Origin: Blattamonas nauphoetae
Taxonomy: Eukaryota > Preaxostyla > Oxymonadida
Direction: 5' to 3'
Length of the DNA: 64,000 bases
Assembly (NCBI GenBank): GCA_033064195.1
Contig: JARBJD010000256.1
Location: 44,576 to 108,575, forward strand
A model generated the notes under the pieces. That model had not been told where the DNA came from and did not search any database. It saw only the letters and a list, made by a program, of their open reading frames with translations. Positions 1-10,907 of the stretch are shown one piece after another. Each line of letters opens with the position of its first letter. The first letter of the stretch is position 1. A program made the position numbers and the translations under genes.

Positions 1-80
1 CCTCAGACTTCGTTGGTTTGCTTTTATTCTTCCCATTGGACATTTACTTCATCATCATCTCTTTGACTCACATTTTCCAT

Positions 81-91
81 TGACCCATAAC
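81..91 (+). promoter_or_regulatory. Conserved upstream element of the host tandem gene family
   Basis: TGACCCATAAC ends exactly 27 nt before the ATG at 119. The same 11-mer lies at 4355-4365, again 27 nt before the ATG of the paralogue at 4393. The surrounding bases are less conserved, so this may be a core promoter or initiator element, or only the best preserved part of the duplicated leader. Confidence 0.35.
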
Positions 92-118
92 GAGTGATTT
101 GAGAAAGAATCAGACGGA

Positions 119-1192
119 ATGACTGCTTTAGACGCGAAGTCGTCCTCCTCCATTGATTCTCCTTGCTCTGGTATGTCTTCACATGGATTGTTACATTCTC
201 CAGATTGTGTTCCTTTCTTGAATTGGAACGAAGATGAACGTTCTTCTGAACATGAAAATGTGATTGTCTTTCGATCTCTTGTTGCCACTATGAAGTTGAA
301 TTCTACACTTGATGTCTCTCTCGAAACAAAAGCAGTTGAATTCCTCGAATCTGTGAATCCAGATGATGATGAATCAGCCGATGCTTTTCTCAGCAGCTTT
401 GCGTCGTTCTGTGATGATTCTGAGACAGACTTCGTACAGTGTATTAGTGTGCTGATTTCATCTGCCAGTCAGGTGATTACCACTGCTGCAATGAAGATGC
501 TTGATTCTCTGATCGATTGGTGTTCTGATAAAGTCCATCTTCCCCTCGTCAAAGCTGATCTAATCCCTCAACTCATCTTATTACTCAATCCACTGTCTCT
601 TTCCTTTGCCGAAGCAGTCGATATCCACGCCTGTCTCATTTCAATCATCTCTGATTCTATCTGGCTCTCAACTCCACATGGTCTCACACAGCTCGGAATT
701 GAAGATTACGATGAACAACAAGCTGTTCATGAGACTGTTCTTCAACAAGTTCTGGTGCCATCCGAGAAGTATATTTTGCATTTGTGCATGAACCGCTTTT
801 CGATCATCAACGGTAACCAATCCTATTCTTTTCTGACACTCCTTGCCCAACTCCTCCGAATATGTCCTTATTATCAACCAACAATGGATTTCGTCTTGAA
901 TATGCCAGTCGTTCTCACGATCCCAAGTTGTCTCACATTCTTCGAGGATGATTACGCAATCTGGGCTTTTCTGTTGCACATGAACAACACCCAGCGAGAC
1001 TGGAACGAAATAAGGGGAGAAACACGACAGATGTGGAAGACAGTTCGTCGAATGTTGAGAATGGAGGGCATCGAAGACGTGATGGAGGAAAAGCTTAAAA
1101 CCGACCAAGACGGAGCTTATGGAGGATGGATTATTTCCTACTCGATTGAATGGAACAACCAGCTGGGCATGCACCTTCCGGAACAGGAATAG
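119..1192 (+). CDS. Hypothetical oxymonad-type family protein, intact copy
   Basis: An uninterrupted 357-codon frame with no intron. The start is fixed by the paralogue at 4393, whose ATG aligns with this one. The N-terminal 30 residues are Ser-rich and low in complexity. The body is helical, with leucine-rich stretches that look like HEAT/ARM-type solenoid repeats. Near the end is RMLRMEGIEDVMEEKL, followed by a conserved IEWNN-x-GM tail. I associate this tail with a large protein family of the oxymonad Blattamonas, but no function is known to me. No signal peptide or membrane segment is visible. A broken paralogue lies downstream at 4393-5463 and a third tail fragment near 2400-2600, so this is one member of a local tandem array. 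The frame, paralogy and codon continuity make the gene itself solid; the helical-repeat reading is an inference. Confidence 0.8.
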   Translation: MTALDAKSSSSIDSPCSGMSSHGLLHSPDCVPFLNWNEDERSSEHENVIVFRSLVATMKLNSTLDVSLETKAVEFLESVNPDDDESADAFLSSFASFCDDSETDFVQCISVLISSASQVITTAAMKMLDSLIDWCSDKVHLPLVKADLIPQLILLLNPLSLSFAEAVDIHACLISIISDSIWLSTPHGLTQLGIEDYDEQQAVHETVLQQVLVPSEKYILHLCMNRFSIINGNQSYSFLTLLAQLLRICPYYQPTMDFVLNMPVVLTIPSCLTFFEDDYAIWAFLLHMNNTQRDWNEIRGETRQMWKTVRRMLRMEGIEDVMEEKLKTDQDGAYGGWIISYSIEWNNQLGMHLPEQE

Positions 1193-1375
1193 AAACAGAC
1201 AAGAACCAGCGAACTTTCCGAAATGTTTCTGACTTCATCTGGACAGCAAACACTGTTTGTGTGAGCTTTGTCGACTCTGGCATCACCACATGGCTTGCCA
1301 CAACGATTTGGATTCTCTCTCGCCAGCCTCGCTCGATCGTCGCCGCACTCTCCATGGCCGCTCTCTCATTGCTCC
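1193..1375 (+). repeat. Duplicated 3' flank of the host gene family
   Basis: The sequence after the stop at 1192 matches, imperfectly, the sequence after 5463 up to about 5620. Shared blocks include AGAAACA-ACAAGAACCA and GGATTCTCTCTCGCCAG/CAAT near 1310 and 5577. The segmental duplication that made the two genes therefore included downstream DNA. Confidence 0.55.
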
Positions 1376-2390
1376 TTTCTGAAAAGCAATGCGTCGATGG
1401 ATCGTTTGTGATGAATAATGGTGTCTTTAGATTGCCTGGCCAACACAATGAGTCTCGGACCGGACAGTGCTGGCCGAAGGGTGATGTGGGGATTTGTGAA
1501 TTGGATGGTCATTGGGATCTGCGGGGGACAGCGCTGAGGAAGGGAAGAGGAGGATGACGCTCGTTGTGGATCTGGAGTTCCTGGTTGGAGTCGGAAAGAT
1601 GAAGTGAACGAGAGAGTGCCGTGATTGTCCCGTTGACACCTCGTGTCGATGGCGAATGAGCCGTCAACTGGGCATTTGTGGTCGGATGGGTTGGGTTGGA
1701 CGATGGGAGGAGTGTTGTGGACGACAGGACGGCGTCTGGACGGCATGGCTCTCTGCATTGGAGCAGCCCCGATTTTGGAGATTGACGTTCTCTTCGCCTT
1801 CACTGCTGTCCCCTCAACGACAATTCGGCCTCCAACAGGGTTCTTTCTCATCGATGTTCATCTCAACGCCTGTCCACTCGTGAAGAACCGCCTTCGCTGA
1901 CACAGATGATAAGAACACCAGTTGTGTGATCCACAAGTTGTTGGAAAACAACCCAAAAAGCGGATGACAATCGAGCAGCTGAAGACAGATCGTGGCTGAC
2001 CCGCAATGGATCGTTTGTGTTCCCAACACCGTGTCGTGTGGAGGCAACGCATCGATTTCGCCGATTTGGCTGTTTTGTGTGGACGATACGGGGAGAATGG
2101 AATTGACAGACTCGTCCACAGCGCAGACATCACACACCGAGAGAGATGACGAAGAGCACAAACGAGAAATGAGCGAGGACGCTTCAGGAACAGTCGAACT
2201 GGACTTGTGGAGGACGATCTGTTGGTCCGTTCAGACGAGACGAACAGTCCTTCTGTCGAGCAGCAGTGAGACATCTGCGGGAAGATTGTGTGGCAGACGG
2301 ACAGGAATCAGGAATGGGAGAGCAGGAACCACCGACTGCTTCTGTGGCCGAATCTTGGTCAGTTCCTCTCTCCCCGCATCTTCCACACAA
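1376..2390. other. No supported gene
   Basis: Open frames exist on both strands, but none resembles a family I know, none is repeated in the window and they overlap freely in several frames. The stretch is GC-richer than the virus-like elements and may be decayed gene-family sequence. Confidence 0.4.
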
Positions 2391-2394
2391 ACTC

Positions 2395-2610
2395 TCTCAA
2401 ATTGGCGAAATGGAACGCAAAACGGGGAGAAGGGCGACAGATGTGGCAGGCAATCCATCGAATGTTGAGAATGGAAGGGATCGAAGATGTGGTTGAGGAA
2501 ACTACGAAACGACGAACACGGAGACAGATATTCTGTTGTTGTCAGATCGATCAGATGGAACAACCTGCTGGGCATGAACCTTCCACAACGTTGATAGAAA
2601 CATGCAGGAA
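2395..2610 (+). pseudogene. Third, degraded C-terminal fragment of the host family
   Basis: In one frame the region reads QAIHRMLRMEGIEDVVEE, and a little further on a GHEP tail followed by the same leader to the downstream duplication (TTGATAGAAACATGCAGGAA). This parallels the 3' ends of the genes at 119 and 4393. The rest of the gene body is not recognisable upstream, so this is a relic of a third tandem copy lying between the other two. Confidence 0.6.
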
Positions 2611-4280
2611 CCACGTCGGCATTCACACATCGATGCCAACCCCGTTTCACTCGATCTCTGTTTGAGTCCATTCTCCTCATCGCCCTCGAACATCTGCAGA
2701 TGCTTCCAAGCCATCCACTTTCGCCATCCCGACACACGCCAACTCGTGCCAATTCACGGCCGTCCTCGATCCCTGCTCCGTCGCCACTCTCTCCCCTCCC
2801 ACTCGTTTCTCCCTTTCCCCTCACCACATTCTGTATTGCGCATGTTGACGGGTGTTCTTTTGAAGCACATGCACACCCTCATTTGCACTTCTTCGTCTCG
2901 TTTGATTCTGTCCCCATTTCTGATTTCTCCCAACATCGTCGCTTCCTCGAACAGTGTCTCCTCTCGTCACCCTCCCAGCCATGCCAGACACTGGGACAGA
3001 AAGAGATGGTTCTGAAAGTGACCGGACAAGGCGTATCGCAGAAGCTGCACACTCACACACAGTTTGGGGGAAGTGATGTGTGTGGTGGTTGCGACTGAGC
3101 AAACCTCCTGCGACGAGAAGAAGAAGGAAAGCACAAGGTGAACGGACGACATCTCAGAAAGGCCAACCCGTCGGACACAAAAGAATCGAGATGGAGACTA
3201 TTCTCCCTTCGTCTCCTTTCTGTCGTTCTGACCCGACTCGATCACTCGACAATCACATCATCTCATGGCCGGCCACAATGATGGAAGCAAGAAAGATGAT
3301 CGGTCAGTCGATCTTGATGGACCGATCAGAGAATGGAACCCAGCCTCGCCTCCAACCACATCATTCGGCACTTCGCTCATCGTCTTCTGTGTTGTGATCA
3401 GTCAGTGTGATGGAATTCTTGTCGCTTCTCGACTCAAGCTGATTGGCATGGATTGACACTCCGAACAAGAACGAGCACATCTGCATTGCCTGCTGAAGAT
3501 GACTGCGAGCCTCGTTGAAACTGAACACGATTCATCAAATGAACCTGTCATGATTGCTGATTCAGACTTCTGCACCATGCTCGTTCGCAATTGGTGTGCT
3601 GTTCCACGAGGATTGGTGATGGTGTTGAGGTGATGTGGCACGCAAAGCACCAACAACAGGAATCTCGCGACAGTTCACGCAAGTTGAGTCATCACCAACG
3701 AAACAAACGCAAAAGTCAGCTGAAACGACAGACACGAAGGCTCAGTCTCAATTTGGATGTTTCACGCTGCTCGACGAATCTTGGCCAACCCACACCAAAC
3801 TCTCCACTGGCTGTTCGTTCTGTCCGGAACTGTCTCCAAAAGTCCGGAAATTGGAAGCGGAGAAGTCCGGAAATTGGAAGCGGAGCAAAGATGATGGCTT
3901 CAATCGGATTGTCGATCGCAGAGCAGTCTGGACTTGTGGTGGACGATTGGCGGGCAGCATCACCAAAGACAATGCGAACGATCACACAATCCATGACATC
4001 GTTCCCTCTGCCGAACGTGCCAGAGATCACACTGACCTCGCAGCGAGACGGAACAGTTGTGGACGAGTGGTTGGAGGCTCAGATTGAGAAGATGGTTGAG
4101 TTGATTGGACGGACAGGATTCTTCCGGGCAAGGGAGCTTGTGTTCGCGGCCGACTGCAAGGGGAGTGTATCGTGCTGAACAGCAGCATCGGGAACATCCT
4201 TGTTTCACTGCTGATTTGGTTCAAGATCAACCGCTCTTGGAGAATGTGTTGGATGGTTGCTCAACTTGAAACTACGACCA
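2611..4280. other. No supported gene
   Basis: Several medium-length frames overlap on both strands without recognisable domains. A short direct repeat (GTCCGGAAATTGGAAGCGGA, twice near 3842-3884) is the only visible structure. A palindromic AATAAAGTCTTTATT at about 4285 could be a polyadenylation region. Confidence 0.35.
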
Positions 4281-4354
4281 GTGAAAATAAAGTCTTTATT
4301 TGTCACGATCTCTTGTTAATTTCAATTCAATCTCTTTCTTTCTCCTGTGTTTTC

Positions 4355-4365
4355 TGACCCATAAC
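4355..4365 (+). promoter_or_regulatory. Conserved upstream element, second copy
   Basis: TGACCCATAAC, 27 nt before the ATG at 4393, matches the element before the intact paralogue in sequence and spacing. Confidence 0.35.
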
Positions 4366-4392
4366 AAGTGTCATTTCTCGAAATCAGAAAGA

Positions 4393-5463
4393 ATGAGTGC
4401 TTTAGACACGAACACATCCTCATCCACTGATTCTCCTTGCGATGGTATCTCTTCCCACTTCTTTGTATGTCCTCCAGACTGTTCTCGTTTCCTGAATTGG
4501 AGCAAAGAAAAGCATTCATCTGAAGATGAAACAACCGAAATATTTCAGTCTCTTGTTGCCACATTGAGGTTACAGCCTTCACCTGATATCTCTCTTGAAA
4601 CAAAAGCAGTTGAATTCCTCGAATCTGTGGTTCCAGATGATCGAAAATCAGTAGAAGCTTTTCTCGGCAGCTTTGCATCGAGTTCAGATGAAGTTTCGAC
4701 AGAATTCGTACAGTCCATTGTTGTGCTCCTTTCAACAAACAGTCAAGCTATCATCAAATCAACAATGGAGTTATTTCTCAATCTGATCCATCACTGTTCA
4801 TCGACCATCAGGCTTACCCTCGTGAAAGCTGATCTGATCCCTCAATTCATCAACTCACTCAATCCACAGTCTCTGCCCTTGTCAGAAGCAGTTGATATCC
4901 ATATCAACGTCATGAAAATCATCTGGAAAAGTATCTGGCTCGCAACTCCGGATGGTCTCGCCTCTCTCGAAATTGAAGATCGGAATGAACAACAAGCAGT
5001 TCATGAGATGGTGCTGAAGCAAGTTCTGGTCCCTTCGGAGAAGTATATTTGGCAAATATCCGTGAACCGCCATCCGATCATCGATGGAGACATATCCTAT
5101 CATTTTCTGGATCTCCTCGCACGACTCCTCGAAATATGTCCTTCTCATCGACCGACAATGGATTTTGTTCTTCATATGCCAGTATTTCTCGTGATTTCAA
5201 GCTGACTCACAGTCTTCGATATTGACCTCTCAATCTGGAATTTTTTGGGTAAAATGAACACATTCCAGCGGAGATGTAACGAAGGAAGCGAAGAAGTGCG
5301 ACAGATGGGGAAGAAAATGCATAGAATGTTGGAAATGGAGGGCATCGAAGATGTGATGGAGGAAAAGCTGCGAAACGACCGAAACGGATTTGGAGACTTT
5401 GTTTTTCCCAAATCGATTGAATGGAACAATCTGCAGGGCATGAATGTTCCATGGCTTTGGTAG
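4393..5463 (+). pseudogene. Tandem paralogue of the 119-1192 gene, broken by one TGA
   Basis: The frame from the ATG at 4393 aligns with the 119-1192 protein over its full length. At 5203-5205 it meets TGA where the paralogue has a Cys codon (TGT). The same frame stays open after the TGA to 5463 and encodes the conserved family tail (RMLEMEGIEDVMEEKL, then IEWNN-x-GMN). One substitution therefore separates this from an intact 356-residue protein. It may be a recent pseudogene, a sequence error, or a gene whose truncated 270-residue product is tolerated. I do not read it as selenocysteine because no supporting structure is evident. The duplication includes the upstream element at 4355 and the downstream flank to about 5620. 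Confidence 0.75.
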
Positions 5464-5620
5464 AAACAAACAAGAACCAACGAACCTTCCAAACGGTCTC
5501 CGACTTTTTATGGTGGCACTGTCGGTGTGTGATCGTTGTCGGCACTGACATCACCTCATGCTTTTATTTGCTGGAAGGATTCGAATTCTCTCTCGCCAAT
5601 CTCGCTCGATGGTCGCCACA
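5464..5620 (+). repeat. Duplicated 3' flank, second copy
   Basis: Counterpart of 1193-1375. It begins with AGAAACAAACAAGAACCAAC and ends in the shared CTCGCCA-CTCGCTCGAT-GTCGCC-CACTCTCC block. Confidence 0.5.
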
Positions 5621-5812
5621 CTCTCCTTCTCCTTCGCTTCCACTCTCGCTCGCTCCGATTCTGACACCGTTTCTGTCTTCGACGTCGCCGGTTCTGATCA
5701 GCGCTGTGCTCGACTTCTTCGCAGAACTCGCCTCAGCCACTCGCGACACCCCACCCCGTTCCACGCACTCTCCCAACCCATCGCTGTTCTGGGCGAGACC
5801 CACAAGCCCACA

Positions 5813-6673
5813 ATGAGTCTCCCTCTCTCCGACTTCCTCTTCCAGCACTGGACCATCTCGCTCGAAGTGCTGATCCAACGATTTCCGGACGCAACAAACC
5901 AGGCTCTGTTCTTCCCGGGCTTCCGTCAAGTGTTCCAGCGATCAGGAAAACACGCACAGAGCCTTCTTCTCCAAGCAGTGTTGGAGAAGCTGGAACAACG
6001 ATTGAGGGTTCTTGCAGACGAAGCATGCGGGACTCGAAATGTGACGCAGACTCGCTTCTTGGAGGGTGTTGGGGAACAGGCCGAATGGGAACGAGGAGTG
6101 ATCGAGTCTGCCATCGACACTGGACAACTGGACTACGCGATCACCACAATCATCCCGCGAGAGACCCTTTGCACTCCGAAACGAGAGCCCGATCTTCTGC
6201 ACATCTTGCAGCTTCTCTTCTCGTTCTACAAAACTGCCAACCGGCTCACTCTGGTTTTTCGCGATGACACATCCTTTCCCGACGAGTACACGTGATGCCG
6301 TCGCTTTCGTCCCCCTCTGACCTCCATCCGCTCGGCTGTGTTGTAAGCCATTCAGGACGAAAGCACGACGTCTGAGAATGTCCGCAGACTTTCGCGCTTC
6401 TTCAGTTTTGTGTTCATGCTGACCGATCCCGAGTGCATCCCACAACACGACGACTCTGAACGGATGCTCGTTCACAGCTTCCAATCATCCGATCCGTCGG
6501 ATGAGATCGTTGCAGTGCAGATGAGGGAAGAAGGATTTGAGGACAGGCTCCAAGCCCTCCTCCACAAAGACCAGGAGGACTACGCCGTCCGCGAACTGGA
6601 CGAAATGAACGTCGGATCGGAGACGAGTCGGCCGTGCCCTTATTTCGGCATGCGACACGTCGGACTGTTTTGA
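5813..6673 (+). CDS. Hypothetical host protein, interrupted or containing one intron
   Basis: A frame from ATG 5813 runs to TGA 6293. The same frame, after a second stop (TAA near 6344), reopens and runs to 6673. A 102-nt intron (GT at 6254, AG at 6355) would remove both stops and keep the frame, giving a protein of about 250 residues. The donor (GTTTTTCG) is not a strong consensus, so a pseudogene with two stops is equally possible. The first part is helical, with LLQAVLEKLEQRL-type segments. The second is acidic (RMLVHSF to DEIVAVQM). I do not recognise the family. Codon use resembles the host genes, not the virus-like elements. Confidence 0.35.
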
Positions 6674-7158
6674 CTCTGTTTGAGTGCTTCTCTGACACTC
6701 TGGTGTGTCGCTTGAAAGAAAGAGTGACAGCAGACACTCGCGAAACCATCGATACACCAGGCAGCTCGTGCTCTCTCCACTCCTCACTCTCGCTCTCGTG
6801 CTCACTCCGTCCTCACTTCCTTCGCCCCCCCTCCTCCTCGTTTCTCCCCTCTCCACTGTCCACACTCCATCCAACCCCTCCCATCTCTCCCAACCCACTC
6901 TGCATTCTGTTCATTCGTTTTCGCGTGACTGGCATCGATCATTTGGTCATTGTCGTCCTGGAACCATCCCACGTCGACACAAAACCATCGCTGCAATGCA
7001 CAGTAAACAACCACCGAAGCTGACGAGGGACGAACTCAACTTCGAGAAGGGCTGATTGAGCGAGGAGTGTCCCTCGCTGTTGTCTGAGTCTCGGGAGAGC
7101 CACACCCAATCCACTCTGCAAAGGATAGCGAGCTCTCCTCCACATTTGATGAACGAGA

Positions 7159-7439
7159 ATGTCTTCCCCCAAACTATCCCTCTTCTCCTCCAACCACTCT
7201 CCCCGAATCCTCTCAACACCTCATCTGATGGACCTTTCTGTGGTTGCGGATAAACACATTCTGAAGAAATTGATCATTCATCCTCTTTTGTTTCCAGGTG
7301 TTTCTGGTTCTTCATTCTCTTCATCCATGGAATCTCCATCGACGAAGAAGTTTGGAGCGATTGGGATTGACTTGGCAACTATTCAAAGGGAGATGGAGGA
7401 AAGGACGAACCAGGTGGAAGAGTTGATTGAAGAAGGGTG
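7159..7439 (+). CDS. Possible small host protein or 3' exon
   Basis: A 93-codon frame starting at ATG 7159. Its first half is Ser/Pro-rich and poorly convincing. Its end is a charged helical segment (ATIQREMEERTNQVEELI) typical of a coiled coil. A T-rich tract ending TTTGTTTCCAG at about 7287-7297 looks like an intron acceptor, so the real gene may be a last exon starting near 7298, with the upstream exons lost or beyond recognition. No homologue in the window. Confidence 0.3.
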
Positions 7440-7476
7440 AAATCCACAAGTTGTCTCAAGTATTTTTTACCAACAA

Positions 7477-7706
7477 CAAGGCTCGTCTCCCAGTCTCTGT
7501 TGAGATGTGTCCGGACCGGCCCGAAAGGGTGAAATAGTGGGCGGTCTGTGAGAAGCGGTAACAAATGAATGAAGAATCCAAAACTAATAACAATTACGAG
7601 CGCCAATCGCTCCTTCCCTATCCGTCTCCGGGCTTTCGCACTCGGAGACGTTTCGCGCTCCGCCGAAGTGTGGCAGCAGCGCCTGTCGACTGGGAGACGA
7701 GCCTTG
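7477..7706. mobile_element. 230-bp inverted-repeat (MITE-like) element
   Basis: CAAGGCTCGTCTCCCAGTC at 7477-7495 is perfectly repeated in inverted orientation at 7688-7706. The 192 bases between are GC-richer than the surroundings and hold no convincing frame. The right end abuts the first base of E1 exactly. No target duplication is visible, so whether it is an independent miniature element or captured junction DNA is open. Confidence 0.5.
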
Positions 7707-10700
7707 AGTAGTATAGTAGACGATTTGGGAACCAGATTGAAATAGTCGTTGAAATCAGAAACGAAAAGTCAATTCCGATTGACCATTTCTAAATCTTGTA
7801 TTAAAAGGAATTTAGGCCATTTCAATGATGCCAAAATTTGACCTAAATTCCAGAAATATGTTCAATATTTTGATCTCATTTTAAGCGTCAATTTTGAAGC
7901 AAATTTTTGCCATATTCCAAAAATGTTGTCACTTTTTTCGATGTTTTTTCACTTTTGAACTCGAACAAAGTGAATCCAACTTGAGAACCACTTCGAAAAA
8001 AATCAAAAAAAATTCTAAAATGTCGGGGACGATGTGAGTCGTCGATCAAAACAATCTCGATGAAAATCGGTTGAGAATTCGTGGAGCTAGGTACCGAACT
8101 GTGGTCGAAAAAGTGATGAAAAAGTCGATTTTCAGATTTCGCTACTAACCACTACTTTATGTCTCAAATTCACCTCAAACATCTTCTAAAATTACAAAAT
8201 CGATTTCAGAAGGTGAGATTCGCGATAAAAAACACTTTTTGGAAAAAAAGTTTGATCCGACCCATTGAGGATTTTTACGAGTCGAAATTTTCGAGATAAG
8301 GTATGGACCCTGTCTTCCATCATCTTTCGCTCAGGAATCGTCCTCTTATGACGCCTTTTAGCATTAGATCAGTTAAGAACGCCTTCTGGCGACTTTTGGT
8401 TCGAACCATTTCACACCTCGATCGTTTTCACAATTTTTTCACAATTTTCATTTTTAACGATTTTCACGTCAACCACTTCACAATTACATTCAAGCGACGC
8501 TTTTTTGAGATTTCGAGTTTACTGGTGACATTAGTTCTCTCTGGAGGGTCGGTTTTTCACATCACACACTTGACACAACATTTCCGCCAACATTTTCACT
8601 ATATGAATTTTTGCCCCGAATTTCTCCCACAAATCCTTCATTCTCACTGTCCGACAAAGCTGTGCTCAAATTTCGAGACACTTTTGTCGGATAGTTGTTC
8701 CATAATGTCACATTTTCGTGTTTCAACATCTCACGTTTTCACCGTGTTTGTCACTTCAAAAACACCTTCAACCCCTTTCTTCTCTCATCTTTCTTTCACC
8801 ATTTCACATTCAATCTCTTCGTCATTCCTCTTCATTTTCGTCATCTCACGAGCATTCTTTCGACCGTCTACACCTCACGAGCACATCATAACAACTCATT
8901 TTTTATCAACTCTTTTGCTTAATTGGAACAAAAGAATGTGAATGAAGCAACAATGAAGTGGGCAAGTATGATAGCAAATGCTGAGACGGAAGATGTGAAA
9001 ATTGTGGGTAAGTATTGAGATTTACGAACGTGTTCAGACAAATTTCACAAAATTAGAGTACTAAAATGTAAATGAAGTGAGAATGAAACGATAAGGTGAA
9101 GTGACGTACCAGATCTGCACGATCTTGATCCTTTGCGTTCCGTTGGTACACCACTTCACCTTATGAACGGGTTCGTCAAAATTTCACAAACAAAGAGAAA
9201 AAAAGAGTGAGTGAAGTGAAAAGTAAACGATAAAACAAAATCTCGTACCAGATCTGAACGATCATTGTTTTTCGCATTTCGTTGGTACACCACTTCACTT
9301 TATGAACGGGTTTGGCAAAAATGTTTCTAATTAGAGTAAAATTGTGAAGTGAAACAATGTTAGCAACGATAAAGTGAAGTGACGTACCAGATCTCTCCAG
9401 TCATTGTTTTTCTCACTTCGTTGGTACACCACTTCACCTTATGAACGCGTTCAACGAAATTTCAGAAAACAAGAGGAATTAAGAGTGAGTGAAGTGAAAA
9501 CTAAAAGATAAAACACATTCATGTACCAGATCTCACCGATCATTTCAGATTGAGTCTCGTTGGTACACCACTTTGTTTTATCAAAGATTAGAGCAAAAAT
9601 GTCAATAAAGAGATCAAAATTGTGAAGTGAAACAATGTTTGAAGTGATAAAACACATTCATGTACCAGATCTTACAGTTCGTTTTTATCTTGACGATCAA
9701 ACATTTTTAGTTCTGTGTTCCACTTTGTTTTGATCAAAAAAGAGAATTGAAATCAAATAGTTGTGAAATGAAACGATAAGGTGAAGTGGTGTACCTGATC
9801 TGGATGATCACTTCAGATCGTGTTTTGTTGGTACACCGTTGTGTTTTAGAAAAAATGAAGAGTACAAATCGAAGAGTAGTGAAGTGTAAAAGGTGAAATG
9901 AAAGTCGAATCAAAGTAAAACAAAGTGGTGTACCAACGCATACAATTTTATCGATGAATCACGAAGTTTTTTGAGCAAAGATGAGGATCAAAATTTTGTT
10001 CACGTCATTTTAAATTTTAATTTTGTAAAAAAGTGAGAGACAATGAAAAAACTGACAATGAAGTGAACATGAGAGGATAAAGTGAAGTGTTGTACCAGAA
10101 AAGAGAATGTCAAAAGTGAAGTGAAAATTCTGGTACGTCATTGTGTCTTATAAAGAGATAATACAAAAAGAGAGCAAACCTGTTTCAAATATTCAGAGAA
10201 AGACACTTTCGGTCATAAGACGCAATAGTGTACCTGAGTTTGACGATCACGCAGATTGGGTACATGAAGTGTTTTATAAAGAGATGAACAAAAATAAGAG
10301 CAAACCTGTTAGTCACGAGAGACATACTTTTAAGCGATAAAACGCACTGTGTACCTGAATGTTGAGGTCCACTTTGGTTCGATCGGCGTTGGTACAAAAA
10401 GAGTTTTATGAAAGAATGAATTGAACAGAGAACAAACCATTTCAAGAACAAGTCGGAAACGAAATTTCAGAAGATAAGACATTAGTGTACCTAAACGAGA
10501 GGAGAAGAAAAAGTCGAAGTGATCGAGAACAAGAATGAGATGTCAAAAAGAAAAGAGAACAAATGAGAAAGTAGAAAGTGAAACACACCTAAATCAAACG
10601 GTAAAGAGTCGTCAGGAACGAGATGAAAGGATCATGTCCCATTGAAGTACTTTCTCCGATCAAACAAGACTGATCGAACCCATCGATGTCAGAATTGAAG

Positions 10701-10907
10701 TCTCGGAAGAGTCACAAATGATAAAAACAACGATTGAAAATTTAAATTTTTAATTTGTATTAAATGAATCCAACTGCGATGTACAACGAAAGACGTCGAG
10801 TATGTTCTGAACAAGCATTAATTGAATCAATGAGAGAAGAGAACTGTTCGCTAGTCTCTGGGTATGTCAGAAATAATGTGCCGGTGACGTATGCTCATGA
10901 GGGAGTT
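7707..10907 (+). repeat. E1 left terminal inverted repeat
   Basis: Matches the reverse complement of 26001-29233 with scattered substitutions and small indels. The outer 1.2 kb is AT-rich non-coding DNA, the middle (about 9.0-10.5 kb) is the hairpin-module array, and the inner end contains the ATG and first 48 codons of an element gene. Open frames such as 8303-8941 are not conserved in the right copy and are not called genes. The inner boundary falls inside a coding sequence, at the shared GAGGGAGTT. Confidence 0.9.
9089..10500 (+). repeat. Array of about ten hairpin-forming modules in the left TIR
   Basis: Each module is about 80 nt and recurs every 130-150 nt. The 5' arm has the form GATAAnn-(8-10)-GTACC, a loop often begins AGATCT, and the 3' arm has the form GGTAC-(8-10)-TTATnAA. 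The best examples (9089-9167 and 9367-9445) pair ATAAGGTGAAGTGACGTACC with GGTACACCACTTCACCTTAT almost fully. Modules from about 9.9 kb inward are more divergent. The motif GTGAAGTGA also occurs singly between modules. The function is unknown; origin, packaging, terminal-protein binding or small-RNA precursor roles are possible. Confidence 0.75.

Noticed and set aside
1360-4180. Several host-region frames of 100-200 codons on both strands
   Set aside because: They overlap each other in different frames, lack recognisable domains and are not repeated; most are likely chance frames in GC-richer DNA.
8303-8941. 212-codon plus-strand frame in the left E1 TIR
   Set aside because: The right TIR copy of the same region does not keep the frame, composition is low-complexity (Phe/His/Ser) and no motif is seen.
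9089-10500. CRISPR-like array
   Set aside because: Modules are long, imperfect and self-complementary, lack uniform repeats with unique spacers, and lie in a eukaryotic virus-like element without cas genes.
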